Positions 1-9,589 of a DNA stretch of 64,000 nucleotides are shown here, piece by piece. Source of the DNA: Pseudomonadota bacterium (GTDB lineage: Bacteria; Pseudomonadota; Alphaproteobacteria; Rhizobiales; Xanthobacteraceae); the NCBI GenBank assembly GCA_023387695.1, contig JAEWHT010000452.1, positions 1-64,000 of the forward strand, read 5' to 3'. The stretch's first letter is position 1. The number at the start of each line of letters is the position of its first letter. Under the pieces are notes generated by a model. The model was not told where the DNA came from, made no database searches, and saw nothing but the letters and a program-made list of their open reading frames with translations. A program made the translations under genes and the position numbers.

Positions 1-1432
1 GGATAGGATCGGGGCTCGGCACCACCGCGGCTTCGGCGACGAGCTCGTGCTCGAGCAGCACGCTCTCCAGCTCGAACGGGCTGATGCGGTAGTCGGACGA
101 TTTGAAGACGTCGTCGGAGCGGCCGACGAACGTGAGATAACCGTCCTCATCCGAGAAGACCACGTCGCCACTGCGATAGAGCTCGCCTTCGGCACCCGAC
201 AGCTTGCCGTCGTCGCCCTGATATCCCTGCATCAGGCCGGCGGGACGATCAGCGCCCAACAGCAGGGCCACCTCGCCCTCCTTGGCCGGATGACCGTCGG
301 CGTCGCTGACCTGCACACGATAGCCCGGCAGCGGCCGGCCCATCGAGCCGACCTTGATCTTCTGGCCCGGCGAGTTACCGGCAAGCGCAGTCGTTTCAGT
401 CTGGCCGTAGCCGTCGCGAATGGTGAGGCCCCAGGCTGCCTGCACCTGGTCGATCACCTCGGGATTGAGCGGCTCGCCGGCGCCGCAGACTTCGCGAAGG
501 GCCACCTTGAACGAGGCCAGGTTCTCCTGGATGAACAGCCGCCACACGGTCGGCGGTGCGCACAGCGTGGTGACGCCGCAGCGGCCGATCGTGGCAAGCA
601 GGCCCTTGGCGTCGAAGCGCGGCTGGTTGACCACGAACACCGTGGCCCCCGCATTCCACGGCGCGAAGAAGCAGCTCCAGGCGTGCTTGGCCCATCCGGG
701 CGACGAAATGTTGAGATGGACGTCGCCGGGCTTCAACCCGATCCAGTACATGGTGGAGAGATGGCCGACGGGATAGCTGCGCTGGCTGTGCCGCACGAGT
801 TTTGGCTTCGCCGTCGTGCCCGAGGTGAAATAGAGCAGCATCGGGTCGTCGGCGTTGGTCGCGCCATCGGGCGCAAAATTCTCCGACGCCTTCGCGGCCT
901 CGTCATAAGCGAGCCAGCCATCGGACGCCTCGCCGACCACGATACGCGAGACGCCTTCGACACCAAGGCTCGCAAACTTCGCGACCTGGTCCTGCGCCGC
1001 TACCACGGCTTTTGCTCTGCCACGATCAAGCCGATCGCGCAGCTCATCCGCGGTCAACAGCGAGGTCGCGGGAATCACCACAACGCCGAGCTTGATCGCC
1101 GCCAGCATCGTCTCCCACAGCGGAACGACATTGCCGAGCAGCAGCAGCAGATGATCGCCGCGCTTCAGGCCTTGCGCGCGGAGAAAATTCGCGACCTGGT
1201 TGGAGCGCTTCGAGAGCGCCGCGAAAGACAGCTTCGTCTGCTTGTCCTGCGCAGCATCGACAATCCAGAGCGCGGGCCGGTCCTTGGCGTCCGCATCTTT
1301 CGCGAGCGCATCGAACCAGTCGAGCGCCCAGTTGAAGGGAACCGGATCGGGCCAGCGGAAATCCCTGACCGCTGTCTCGTAATCCGTGCGGTTGTGCAGC
1401 AGAAACGCGCGCGCTTCCTGAAATGTCGTCAT
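1..1432 (-). CDS. AMP-dependent acyl-CoA synthetase, C-terminus cut by window edge
   Basis: Activates a carboxylic acid to its acyl-CoA through an acyl-adenylate. About 477 codons are visible before the frame runs off the left edge. The AMP-binding P-loop YFTSGTTAKPK lies near residues 201-211, followed by the YGQTETT motif and the GEVALLL / YRSGD hinge region typical of the ANL superfamily. The ATG at 1432 shares one base with the mmsB stop (TAATG), so it is the last visible gene of the mms operon and probably translationally coupled. The family call is firm. The acid substrate is unknown; context suggests a short or branched-chain acid. Confidence 0.9.
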   Translation of the reverse strand, partial: MTTFQEARAFLLHNRTDYETAVRDFRWPDPVPFNWALDWFDALAKDADAKDRPALWIVDAAQDKQTKLSFAALSKRSNQVANFLRAQGLKRGDHLLLLLGNVVPLWETMLAAIKLGVVVIPATSLLTADELRDRLDRGRAKAVVAAQDQVAKFASLGVEGVSRIVVGEASDGWLAYDEAAKASENFAPDGATNADDPMLLYFTSGTTAKPKLVRHSQRSYPVGHLSTMYWIGLKPGDVHLNISSPGWAKHAWSCFFAPWNAGATVFVVNQPRFDAKGLLATIGRCGVTTLCAPPTVWRLFIQENLASFKVALREVCGAGEPLNPEVIDQVQAAWGLTIRDGYGQTETTALAGNSPGQKIKVGSMGRPLPGYRVQVSDADGHPAKEGEVALLLGADRPAGLMQGYQGDDGKLSGAEGELYRSGDVVFSDEDGYLTFVGRSDDVFKSSDYRISPFELESVLLEHELVAEAAVVPSPDPI

Positions 1433-2322
1433 TAAGCTTTCCCGGCTAGGCCCCTAACGTGCTTGATAATTCCGGAAAAATCCACCCCGCCTTGGCCGGC
1501 TGCGTCGAAAGACTGATAGATCTCCTGCGCATGCTTGCCGAGCGGCGTCGCGGCGCCCGCGACCTTCGCCGCGTCCTGCGCCAGGGTCAGGTCCTTCACC
1601 ATCAGTGCCGAGGCAAAGCCCGGCTTGTAGTCGTTGTTCGCCGGCGAGGTCGGCACTGGACCTGGAACCGGGCAATAGGTGGTCAGCGACCAGCACTGGC
1701 CGGACGAGGTCGAGGCAACATCAAACAGTGCCTGATGCGAGAGGCCGAGCTTCTCGCCAAGCGCGAAAGCTTCGCTCACCGCGATCATGGAAATACCGAG
1801 GATCATGTTGTTGCAGATCTTGGCCGCCTGCCCTGCGCCGGCGCCGCCGCAATGGACGATCTTCTTGCCCATCTTCTCCAGCACGGGCTTGGCGGCCGCA
1901 AACGCACCCTCCTCGCCGCCGCACATGAAGGTGAGCGTCGCGCCCTTGGCGCCGCCGGTGCCACCGGACACCGGCGCATCGACCGAGAGCACGCCGTTCT
2001 TGGCAGCGAGCGCGTGCGCGGCTCGGGCACTCTCGACATCAATGGTGGAGCTATCGATGATCAGCGCACCCTTGGTCATGGCGGGAACGACCTCGTTCCA
2101 GACACCGAGCACGTGCTTGCCTGCGGGAAGCATGGTGACGACGACATCGGCGCCCTTCACTGCGCCCACAGCGCTATCGGCGATACCTGCGCCGTCGGCC
2201 TTGGCCTGATTACGCGAGGCTTCGACGAGGTCGAATGCCACAACCTTGTGGCCGGCCTTGACCAGATTGGCGGCCATCGGGCCGCCCATGTTGCCGAGAC
2301 CGATGAACGCGATCGTGGCCAT
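1432..2322 (-). CDS. mmsB: 3-hydroxyisobutyrate dehydrogenase
   Basis: Oxidises 3-hydroxyisobutyrate to methylmalonate semialdehyde with NAD in valine degradation. The 296-residue protein opens with the Rossmann motif GLGNMG at residues 8-13. It carries the substrate-binding stretch SGGTGGA and the catalytic-lysine motif GAGQAAKICNNM typical of beta-hydroxyacid dehydrogenases. An upstream in-frame ATG exists at 2346, but GGAGGA sits a few bases before the ATG at 2322, which gives the expected N-terminus. It lies between the HIBYL-CoA hydrolase and the acyl-CoA synthetase and feeds the MmsA reaction. Confidence 0.93.
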   Translation of the reverse strand: MATIAFIGLGNMGGPMAANLVKAGHKVVAFDLVEASRNQAKADGAGIADSAVGAVKGADVVVTMLPAGKHVLGVWNEVVPAMTKGALIIDSSTIDVESARAAHALAAKNGVLSVDAPVSGGTGGAKGATLTFMCGGEEGAFAAAKPVLEKMGKKIVHCGGAGAGQAAKICNNMILGISMIAVSEAFALGEKLGLSHQALFDVASTSSGQCWSLTTYCPVPGPVPTSPANNDYKPGFASALMVKDLTLAQDAAKVAGAATPLGKHAQEIYQSFDAAGQGGVDFSGIIKHVRGLAGKA

Positions 2323-2349
2323 TGTCGTTTCCTCCGCTTGTTTCATTGA

Positions 2350-3417
2350 TTAGTCGAACTTCAGCTCGTCAGCGCCGATCTCGGCGAGATACGGCGCCAG
2401 CATTTGCGGCGTCACATCTTCGATGCGCGGCGGCGACCAGGTCGGGTTGCGGTCCTTGTCGATCACGGCTGCGCGCACGCCTTCGCGAAAATCATCGCTG
2501 CGGAAGACTTCGCAGGCGGCGCGATATTCACGCACCAGACACTCTTCGAGGCTCGACGCGCTGCGCGCCAGTCGTAAGAGCTTCAGCGTCACCACCATGC
2601 CACGCGGGGATTTTTCGTTGAGCGTCTTCAGCGTCGCCAGCGCGAACTCGGAACCGTCGTCCTTCAGCGCTGCGAAGATGTCTTCCATGCGGTCGAAGCC
2701 GAATAGTGCGTCGATGTAAGGCTCTTTTGCAGCTACCGGACCAGCGGCGTCGCCGGACGCAAAACCGTTGATAAGCTTGCTGACGTCGGATGCAGTCACG
2801 CCAGCGCGAACCTTGGTCAGCGCCTCGCGCAGCTCCGGCCATTTGGCAGCCGGCACAACTGCATCCGCAAACTTCGCATGGATCGCGTCCGGGCCATTCA
2901 TGGTCTGGCCGGTCAAACCGAAATAAGTCCCGATCTCGCCAGGCGAGCGCGAGAGCAACCAGGTGCCGCCGACATCCGGGAAGAAGCCGAGCCCGACCTC
3001 GGGCATCGCGAGCTTCGTGCGGTCGGTGACAATTCGATGGCTGGCATGGCCTGACAGGCCAACACCGCCGCCCATCACGAGGCCGTCCATGAAGGCAACA
3101 TACGGCTTCGGATACTTCGCGATCCGCGCGTTCATGACGTATTCCTGGCGCCAGAACCGCGCGCCGAGATCGCCGCCCTCGCGCGAGCTTTCCCAGAGGC
3201 CACGAATGTCGCCGCCGGCGCAGAGGCCTCGTTCACCAGCGCCTTCCAGGATGATGACGGCGACTTCCGGATCTGTCTCGAAGCGGTCGAGCGCTGCGTC
3301 GATGCCTATAGACATCTCCAGCGTCATGGCGTTGATCGCCTTGGGCCGGTTGAGGCGGATCACGCCCGCGGCGCCTTCGCGGCGAACGATGAGATCGCCC
3401 TCTTCCACTGAACTCAT
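2350..3417 (-). CDS. 3-hydroxyisobutyryl-CoA hydrolase (enoyl-CoA hydratase family)
   Basis: Releases 3-hydroxyisobutyrate from its CoA ester in valine breakdown. The 355 residues match the length of the HIBCH branch, longer than plain crotonases at about 260. The oxyanion-hole segment GLCAGGDIRGL (near residue 65) and the catalytic segment MPEVGLGFFPDVGGT (near 140) are the HIBCH forms. The start overlaps the stop of the upstream acyl-CoA dehydrogenase by four bases (ATGA), so the two are coupled. Together with mmsA and mmsB it makes the distal valine pathway nearly complete. Confidence 0.92.
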   Translation of the reverse strand: MSSVEEGDLIVRREGAAGVIRLNRPKAINAMTLEMSIGIDAALDRFETDPEVAVIILEGAGERGLCAGGDIRGLWESSREGGDLGARFWRQEYVMNARIAKYPKPYVAFMDGLVMGGGVGLSGHASHRIVTDRTKLAMPEVGLGFFPDVGGTWLLSRSPGEIGTYFGLTGQTMNGPDAIHAKFADAVVPAAKWPELREALTKVRAGVTASDVSKLINGFASGDAAGPVAAKEPYIDALFGFDRMEDIFAALKDDGSEFALATLKTLNEKSPRGMVVTLKLLRLARSASSLEECLVREYRAACEVFRSDDFREGVRAAVIDKDRNPTWSPPRIEDVTPQMLAPYLAEIGADELKFD

Positions 3418-4559
3418 CGCGCGCCCTCGATCAATTTGCGCGCTACGATGAGCCGCATGATTTCATTGGTGCCTTCGAGGATCTGGTGCACGCGCAGATC
3501 ACGCACGATCTTCTCGATGCCGTATTCACTGAGGTAACCGTAACCACCATGCAGCTGCAGCGCGTGGTTGGCGACCTCGAAACCGACATCCGTGCCGAAG
3601 CGTTTTGCCATCGCGCAGAGCATGGTTGCATCAGAATCCTTTCGGTCGAGCGCCGCAGCGGCGCGCCACAGAAAAGTGCGCGCAGCCTCGAGCTCGATCG
3701 CCATGTCGGCGAGACGGAACTGCAAAGCCTGGAATTCGTCCAGGCGCTTTCCAAAGGCCTTGCGCTCCTTCATGTAGGCGCGCGCCTTGTCGAGCGCCGT
3801 CTGCGCACCGCCAAGCGAACACGCTGTGATATTGAGGCGACCGCCATCGAGGCCGGCCATCGCGATCTTGAAGCCGACACCCTCCTCGCTCAGGCGGTTC
3901 GCAACCGGCACGCGGGCATTCTCGAAGATAACGGCGCGGGTCGGCTGAGCATTCCAGCCCATCTTGCGCTCATTGGCGCCGAAAGAGACGCCAGACGTGT
4001 TGCCGTCGATGACGAGGGTCGAGATGCCACCGGGACCGTCACCGCCAGTGCGCACCATCGCGACCAGCAGATCAGTGCCGCCGGCGCCGGAGATGAACTG
4101 CTTCTGTCCGTTGAGAACGTAGTGATCACCCTCGCGCACGGCACGCGTACGTAGCGCCGCCGCATCAGAGCCGGCACCCGGCTCGGTCAGGCAGTAGCTC
4201 GCGATCAGCTCCATCGAGCAGAGCTTCGGCAACCATTTGTGGCGCTGGGTGTCGCTGCCGAAAGCATCGATCATCCAGCTCGCCATGTTGTGGATGGAGA
4301 TGAAGGCCGAGGTGGTCGGACAGCCTGTCGCCAGCGCTTCGAAAATCAGCGCCGCGTCGAACCGCGTCATGGCGGAGCCGCCGACATCCTCGCGGATGTA
4401 GATTCCGCCCATGCCGAGCGTTGCGGCTTCGCGCATGACATCGACGGGGAAATGCTTCTCCTCGTCCCAGCGCAGCGCGTGCGGCGCGATTTTTTCCGCC
4501 GCAAACGCCAACGCCATGTCGCGAACCGCGACCTGATCCTCGTTCAGAGCGAACTGCAT
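3414..4559 (-). CDS. Acyl-CoA dehydrogenase, probably isobutyryl-CoA dehydrogenase
   Basis: FAD-dependent alpha,beta-dehydrogenation of an acyl-CoA, passing electrons to ETF. The 381-residue protein has the family signatures CLTEPGAGSDA, GQKQFISGAG and, near the C-terminus, QILEGTNEIMR. Membership in a valine operon favours isobutyryl-CoA as substrate. The frame extends upstream to 4610, but that extension reads into a palindromic repeat. The ATG at 4559 follows GGTGAGGAG and is the better start. Substrate assignment is by context; a general short-chain or branched-chain enzyme is the alternative. Confidence 0.9.
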   Translation of the reverse strand: MQFALNEDQVAVRDMALAFAAEKIAPHALRWDEEKHFPVDVMREAATLGMGGIYIREDVGGSAMTRFDAALIFEALATGCPTTSAFISIHNMASWMIDAFGSDTQRHKWLPKLCSMELIASYCLTEPGAGSDAAALRTRAVREGDHYVLNGQKQFISGAGGTDLLVAMVRTGGDGPGGISTLVIDGNTSGVSFGANERKMGWNAQPTRAVIFENARVPVANRLSEEGVGFKIAMAGLDGGRLNITACSLGGAQTALDKARAYMKERKAFGKRLDEFQALQFRLADMAIELEAARTFLWRAAAALDRKDSDATMLCAMAKRFGTDVGFEVANHALQLHGGYGYLSEYGIEKIVRDLRVHQILEGTNEIMRLIVARKLIEGAR

Positions 4560-4580
4560 GCTGGGCTCCTCACCTTCCTC

Positions 4581-4664
4581 GTCATTGCGAGGAACGAAGC
4601 GACGAAGCAATCCAGACTATCTATGCGGAAAGATTCTGCATTGCTTCGCTGCGCTCGCAATGAC
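4581..4664. repeat. Palindromic repeat, family 1, copy A
   Basis: The element begins GTCATTGCGAGGAACGAAGC and ends GCGCTCGCAATGAC, so its ends are inverted copies. The inner parts (GAAGCAATCCAGA and TCTGCATTGCTTCG) pair imperfectly. Two more copies lie at 19299-19383 and 40307-40390. This copy sits inside the mms operon, between mmsA and the acyl-CoA dehydrogenase, where its transcript could form a long hairpin. Confidence 0.9.
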
Positions 4665-4680
4665 GGGCTGGGCTACAGCC

Positions 4681-6177
<1,497 letters not shown>

Positions 6178-6210
6178 GGAAAGAACTCCTTAGGTCCCGG
6201 TCTGATCGCT

Positions 6211-6245
6211 TTGACAAATCCTATCGACCTGCATTTTATAGGATT
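6211..6245. promoter_or_regulatory. Divergent mmsA/LysR control region with perfect inverted repeat
   Basis: AATCCTAT (6217-6224) and ATAGGATT (6238-6245) form a perfect 8-bp inverted repeat separated by 13 bases. It lies between a TTGACA box at 6211-6216 and a TTTATA at 6235-6240 pointing toward the LysR gene. This spacing is compatible with a LysR-type recognition site that also represses its own promoter. Function is inferred from position. Confidence 0.6.
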
Positions 6246-6279
6246 CAAGTCTGAGATAATGCACCATAGATGTGCGAAA

Positions 6280-7188
6280 ATGCTGGATCAAGGCACCATC
6301 GACTGGGACGACTTCCGCTTCGTGCTGGCCATCGTGCGGGGCGGCTCGGTGTCGGCTGCGGCAAAACACCTTGGCGTCGACCATGCGACCGTGATCCGCC
6401 GCGTCGACCGGCTGGAGAAGCACCTCTCGGCCAAATTGTTTGACCGGCGTAAGACCGGCTACCTGCTCACCGAAGCGGGCCAGCGCGTCGCCGACAGCGC
6501 GGAGGCGATGGAATCGACCATCGTCGCCAACCAGGAGCAGGTCGGCGGCTCGGTAGCGCGGCTGACAGGAACGGTGCGGATCGGCGCGCCGGACGGGTTC
6601 GGCACCGCCTTCCTGGCGCCGCGGCTGGCGCCGTTCGCGGACCGCTATCCCGACCTCGATCTGCAACTTGTGGCGACGGCGCGGCTGTTCAGCCTCTCCA
6701 AGCGCGAGGCGGATATTGCGATCAGCCTGACCATGCCGAAGGAAGGCCGCATCGTTGGCCGCAAGCTGCTCGATTATCGGCTCGGCCTATATGCCTCGCC
6801 GGCCTATCTCGATCGCTTCCCGAAGATTACCTCGCGCGATGTGCTGCCGCAGCACCGCTTCGTCGGTTACATCGAGGAGCTCTTGTTCACGCCGGAGCTC
6901 GACTATCTGCCGCAGGTGTCGCCGCGGATCTCCGCGCGCTTCCGCAGCGCCAATCTGATCGCGCAGCTCAACGCCACGCTATCTGGCTTCGGCATCGCCG
7001 TGCTGCCGCACTTCATGGCGAGCGATTATCCGCAGCTCGTCGCGGTGCTGCCCGAGGAGATCTCGATCACGCGGACATTCTGGATGCTGATGCATGCCGA
7101 CAGCAAGGATCTCGCGCGAATCCGGGCGGTGGCGGATTACGTTGGTGAGATCGTAGAGCGAGAGCGGGCGTTGTTTGCGGGGCGATAG
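6280..7188 (+). CDS. LysR-family transcriptional regulator
   Basis: About 302 residues: N-terminal winged helix-turn-helix (DDFRFVLAIVRGGSVSAAAKH, AVS-like core around residues 10-30) and a C-terminal periplasmic-binding-type effector domain. It is divergent from mmsA and probably controls that operon. The reading frame is open far upstream, antisense to mmsA, but the protein homology begins here. An alternative start 21 bases earlier (6259) gives seven extra residues; neither has a strong ribosome site. The effector could be a valine-pathway intermediate; nothing in the sequence proves it. Confidence 0.88.
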   Translation: MLDQGTIDWDDFRFVLAIVRGGSVSAAAKHLGVDHATVIRRVDRLEKHLSAKLFDRRKTGYLLTEAGQRVADSAEAMESTIVANQEQVGGSVARLTGTVRIGAPDGFGTAFLAPRLAPFADRYPDLDLQLVATARLFSLSKREADIAISLTMPKEGRIVGRKLLDYRLGLYASPAYLDRFPKITSRDVLPQHRFVGYIEELLFTPELDYLPQVSPRISARFRSANLIAQLNATLSGFGIAVLPHFMASDYPQLVAVLPEEISITRTFWMLMHADSKDLARIRAVADYVGEIVERERALFAGR

Positions 7189-7206
7189 CACCACTCCCGT
7201 GGTCCC

Positions 7207-7294
7207 GTAGGGTGGATTAGCCGGAGGCGTAATCCACCACTTCTGCCTCCGCTGATACCAAAGAGGTGGGTTACGCTGCGCTAACCCACCCTAC
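7207..7294. repeat. Palindromic repeat, family 2, copy A
   Basis: Starts GTAGGGTGGATTAGC and ends GCGCTAACCCACCCTAC, with inner arms GGCGTAATCCACC and GGTGGGTTACG. A second copy is at 28606-28719. It fills most of the convergent gap between the LysR and TetR genes. Confidence 0.88.
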
Positions 7295-7317
7295 AATATT
7301 TTGCTACGGCATCTCGC

Positions 7318-7938
7318 CTAGCTTAGCTTCGCCTTCTTCGCTGCCGTCACCTTCGGCTCCCGCTTGGTCCCCTCCAGCGCACTGTCCTTGCCCGCCTTCA
7401 GCACCTCGTCCGAGAGCTCGCTGGAGCCGGCGATGCGCGCCAGCAGCATGGTGCCGGCCATCGTGGCCAGCGTCGCGATTGCCTGCTTGCGCGCGGCCTT
7501 GCGCGGCAGATTGGGGATGAAATTGGTCATCATCTCGACCATCTCGTCGAGCTTGCCGGCAAACGCCTTGCGCGTCTTCGGACTCTCGCGGGCGATCTCG
7601 GCGCCGAGCGCGGGGATGGAGCAGCCGTGGCCGGGATTGTCGCGGTGCAACGCCGAGAGGTAAGTCTCGACGATCTGCGCGAGCTGCTTCTCGGGCGCGA
7701 CCTGATCGGACTGCTTGCGCCAGTGCTCCATCGAGCGGTTCATGGCGTAGTCAAAGGCTTCGATCACCAGGGCCTCGCGCGAATCGAAATGCGCGTAGAA
7801 GCCACCATGGGTCAGGCCCGCCTCCTTCATGAGGTCGGCAACGCCGATGCCGTGAGCCCCCTTTTCGCGCAGCCGCACGGACGCCTTCTTGACGATGCGG
7901 TCGTGGGTTTCCTGCTTGTGTTCCCGAGAATAGCGCAT
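7318..7938 (-). CDS. TetR/AcrR-family transcriptional regulator
   Basis: The 206-residue protein has the TetR DNA-binding helix-turn-helix in residues 10-55 (IGVADLMKEAGLTHGGFYAHF), followed by a C-terminal ligand domain. The C-terminal signature with a conserved cysteine (GHGCSIPALGAEIAR) resembles the TetR_C group often found near short-chain or fatty-acid enzymes. It ends in a lysine-rich tail. It precedes a thioesterase on the same strand, and operator-like sites occur before the nearby thioesterase/hydratase and thiolase genes, so these are plausible targets. Confidence 0.88.
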   Translation of the reverse strand: MRYSREHKQETHDRIVKKASVRLREKGAHGIGVADLMKEAGLTHGGFYAHFDSREALVIEAFDYAMNRSMEHWRKQSDQVAPEKQLAQIVETYLSALHRDNPGHGCSIPALGAEIARESPKTRKAFAGKLDEMVEMMTNFIPNLPRKAARKQAIATLATMAGTMLLARIAGSSELSDEVLKAGKDSALEGTKREPKVTAAKKAKLS

Positions 7939-7997
7939 GCGGCTCTCATTGAATGTCGGAGGTCATCTCATAACACGGATATCGCCCGAACGGCGCA

Positions 7998-8537
7998 TTA
8001 ATTCCCGGTAAAATTGTTGCCGATCATGGAAAAGGTTGCAGTTGCATGGACTGCGAGTGCCCCCTTACCGTCGCGGACGAAGCCTTCGGTGTAGCTGGTC
8101 TGGCGGCCGAGCTTGATGACCTTGCCTTCGGCCGCGATCAGCCCCGACCGGACCGACAGCGGGCGCAGGAAGGTCATCTTCAGATCGAGCGTAACCGACG
8201 ACTGCCCGGCCTCGAGCCGCGTCGAAATCGCACAGCCCATCGCGGTGTCGAGCAGCGCGGCAGCCGTCGCCCCGTGCAGGAGGCCGATGGTGTTTTCCAG
8301 GTCCTCGCGCGGCTCCAGTTCCATCACGATCCGGCCCGGTTCGACCACGCCGACGGTGAAGCCGATCAGCTTGGCGAAAGGCGGTGGCGGCAAGCGGCCG
8401 TCGCGGATGCCGAGCATGGCGTCCATGCCAGACAGGCCCATCGCTACTCTCGCGACCGGTGCCGGGACCTGCCAGTCGACAACGCGCTCGCGCCGCTGCG
8501 CGGGTGAAAACAGGTCGAGTTGTGCGAGTTCGGTCAT
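7998..8537 (-). CDS. PaaI-type hotdog thioesterase
   Basis: Predicted acyl-CoA thioesterase of 179 residues. The 4HBT/PaaI signature is seen in the central helix (GLLHGATAAALLDTAMGCAI) and the following strands (TLDLKMTFLRPL). An N-terminal extension of about 50 residues precedes the hotdog fold. It is divergent from an enoyl-CoA hydratase gene with an operator-like palindrome in between, so the two are likely co-regulated. Exact acyl substrate unknown; the neighbourhood suggests an aromatic or short-chain acyl-CoA. Confidence 0.85.
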   Translation of the reverse strand: MTELAQLDLFSPAQRRERVVDWQVPAPVARVAMGLSGMDAMLGIRDGRLPPPPFAKLIGFTVGVVEPGRIVMELEPREDLENTIGLLHGATAAALLDTAMGCAISTRLEAGQSSVTLDLKMTFLRPLSVRSGLIAAEGKVIKLGRQTSYTEGFVRDGKGALAVHATATFSMIGNNFTGN

Positions 8538-8550
8538 GGCATGCCTCGTT

Positions 8551-8567
8551 ATATGATGTATATCATA
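8551..8567. promoter_or_regulatory. Operator-like imperfect palindrome between thioesterase and hydratase genes
   Basis: TATGATGTATATCATA (8552-8567) is self-complementary at 14 of 16 positions. A close match (ATATGATG-K-ATAT-M-AT pattern) recurs at 9547-9562 upstream of the thiolase. A TetR regulator encoded 600 bases away is the natural candidate to bind both. Confidence 0.55.
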
Positions 8568-8690
8568 CTATGCTGCGGACTTCGCGCTGGCAACTCCGGC
8601 CCGCCCGCTTGACAAGCGCAACGTTTCGGCCCGGAAGTGGCGACGACCGGCGCGCCTCGCGCCCGTCCACGAAACTTTCGAGATGCCCCG

Positions 8691-9461
8691 ATGGAAATGC
8701 TCAACAACCACTGCGGCGTGACGCGCGCTGCGCGCGGCGTCGTTCATGTCGCGATCTGCAATGCCGGCTCGCTGAACATCCTGGGCTCGCCCGTGACCGA
8801 CGCGGTCCGCGAAGGCCTGCAGCAGCTCGCATCCGACCGCAGCATTCGCATCGTGGTGCTGCGCGGCCAGAGCGAGAAGAGCATGATCGGCGGCGCCGAC
8901 ATCAAGGAGATGGCGAAGCTCGACCAGACATCGGCCGAGGCCTTCATCAGCCGGCTGCGCGATCTCTGCGAGGCCGTGCGTCAATTCCCTGCCCCAATCA
9001 TCGCGCGCATGCCCGGCTGGTGCCTCGGCGGCGGGCTCGAGGTCGCGGCTGCCTGCGACTTCCGCGTCGCCTCACATGATGCCCATTTCGGCATGCCCGA
9101 GGTCCGTGTCGGCATCCCCTCGGTGATCCACGCCGCACTGCTGCCGCGCCTGATCGGCTGGGCCCGCGCGCGCTGGCTGGTGATGACGGCCGAGAACATC
9201 GACGCGCCAACGGCGTTGGCCTGGGGCCTGGTCGACAAGGTCGCGCCAGCGGGCGGACTGGATGCCGAGATCGAGCATCTCGTTGGCGCGCTGCTCGAAT
9301 GCGGCCCCGAGGCGCTACGCTCGCAGAAGGCACTGCTACGGCAATGGGAGGAACTGCCGCTGACGGAGTCAGTGAACCTCAGCGTCAAGGTGTTCGGCGA
9401 GTCGTTCCTGACGGACGAGCCGACGCGGTTGATGGGCGCGTTCGTCAACAGGAAGCGGTAG
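8691..9461 (+). CDS. Enoyl-CoA hydratase/isomerase family protein
   Basis: Crotonase-fold enzyme of 256 residues acting on acyl-CoA intermediates. The oxyanion-hole segments are ENSMIGGADIKE-like (KSMIGGADIKEM) and GWCLGGGLEVAAACDFRVA. The catalytic glutamate of GMPEVRVGIPS is present, as expected for a hydratase. The chosen ATG at 8691 lies 18 codons after the first in-frame start at 8637 and removes a non-conserved arginine-rich extension; ATG 8697 is also possible. It is divergent from the thioesterase and 128 bases ahead of a thiolase. Confidence 0.87.
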   Translation: MEMLNNHCGVTRAARGVVHVAICNAGSLNILGSPVTDAVREGLQQLASDRSIRIVVLRGQSEKSMIGGADIKEMAKLDQTSAEAFISRLRDLCEAVRQFPAPIIARMPGWCLGGGLEVAAACDFRVASHDAHFGMPEVRVGIPSVIHAALLPRLIGWARARWLVMTAENIDAPTALAWGLVDKVAPAGGLDAEIEHLVGALLECGPEALRSQKALLRQWEELPLTESVNLSVKVFGESFLTDEPTRLMGAFVNRKR

Positions 9462-9542
9462 GCCCTCCTCCCTTCGAACGACCATTTCTCATCCGAACCA
9501 CGACAATTTCTCATGCGGGGCGCGGTTGCATTTTTTGCGCCG

Positions 9543-9563
9543 CATCATATGATGGATATAATC
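9543..9563. promoter_or_regulatory. Second operator-like palindrome, upstream of thiolase
   Basis: CATCATATGATG (9543-9554) is a perfect 12-bp palindrome, and ATATGATGGATATAAT (9547-9562) matches the site at 8551-8566 at all but two or three positions. It ends 27 bases before the thiolase ATG. It probably belongs to the same regulon. Confidence 0.55.
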
Positions 9564-9589
9564 TTATCCGTCATCGCAGGGAATTTGTC

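Noticed and set aside
47..1435. Long plus-strand open frame (462 codons)
   Set aside because: Antisense to the acyl-CoA synthetase; arginine-rich with no recognisable domain, as expected from GC-rich codon shadows.
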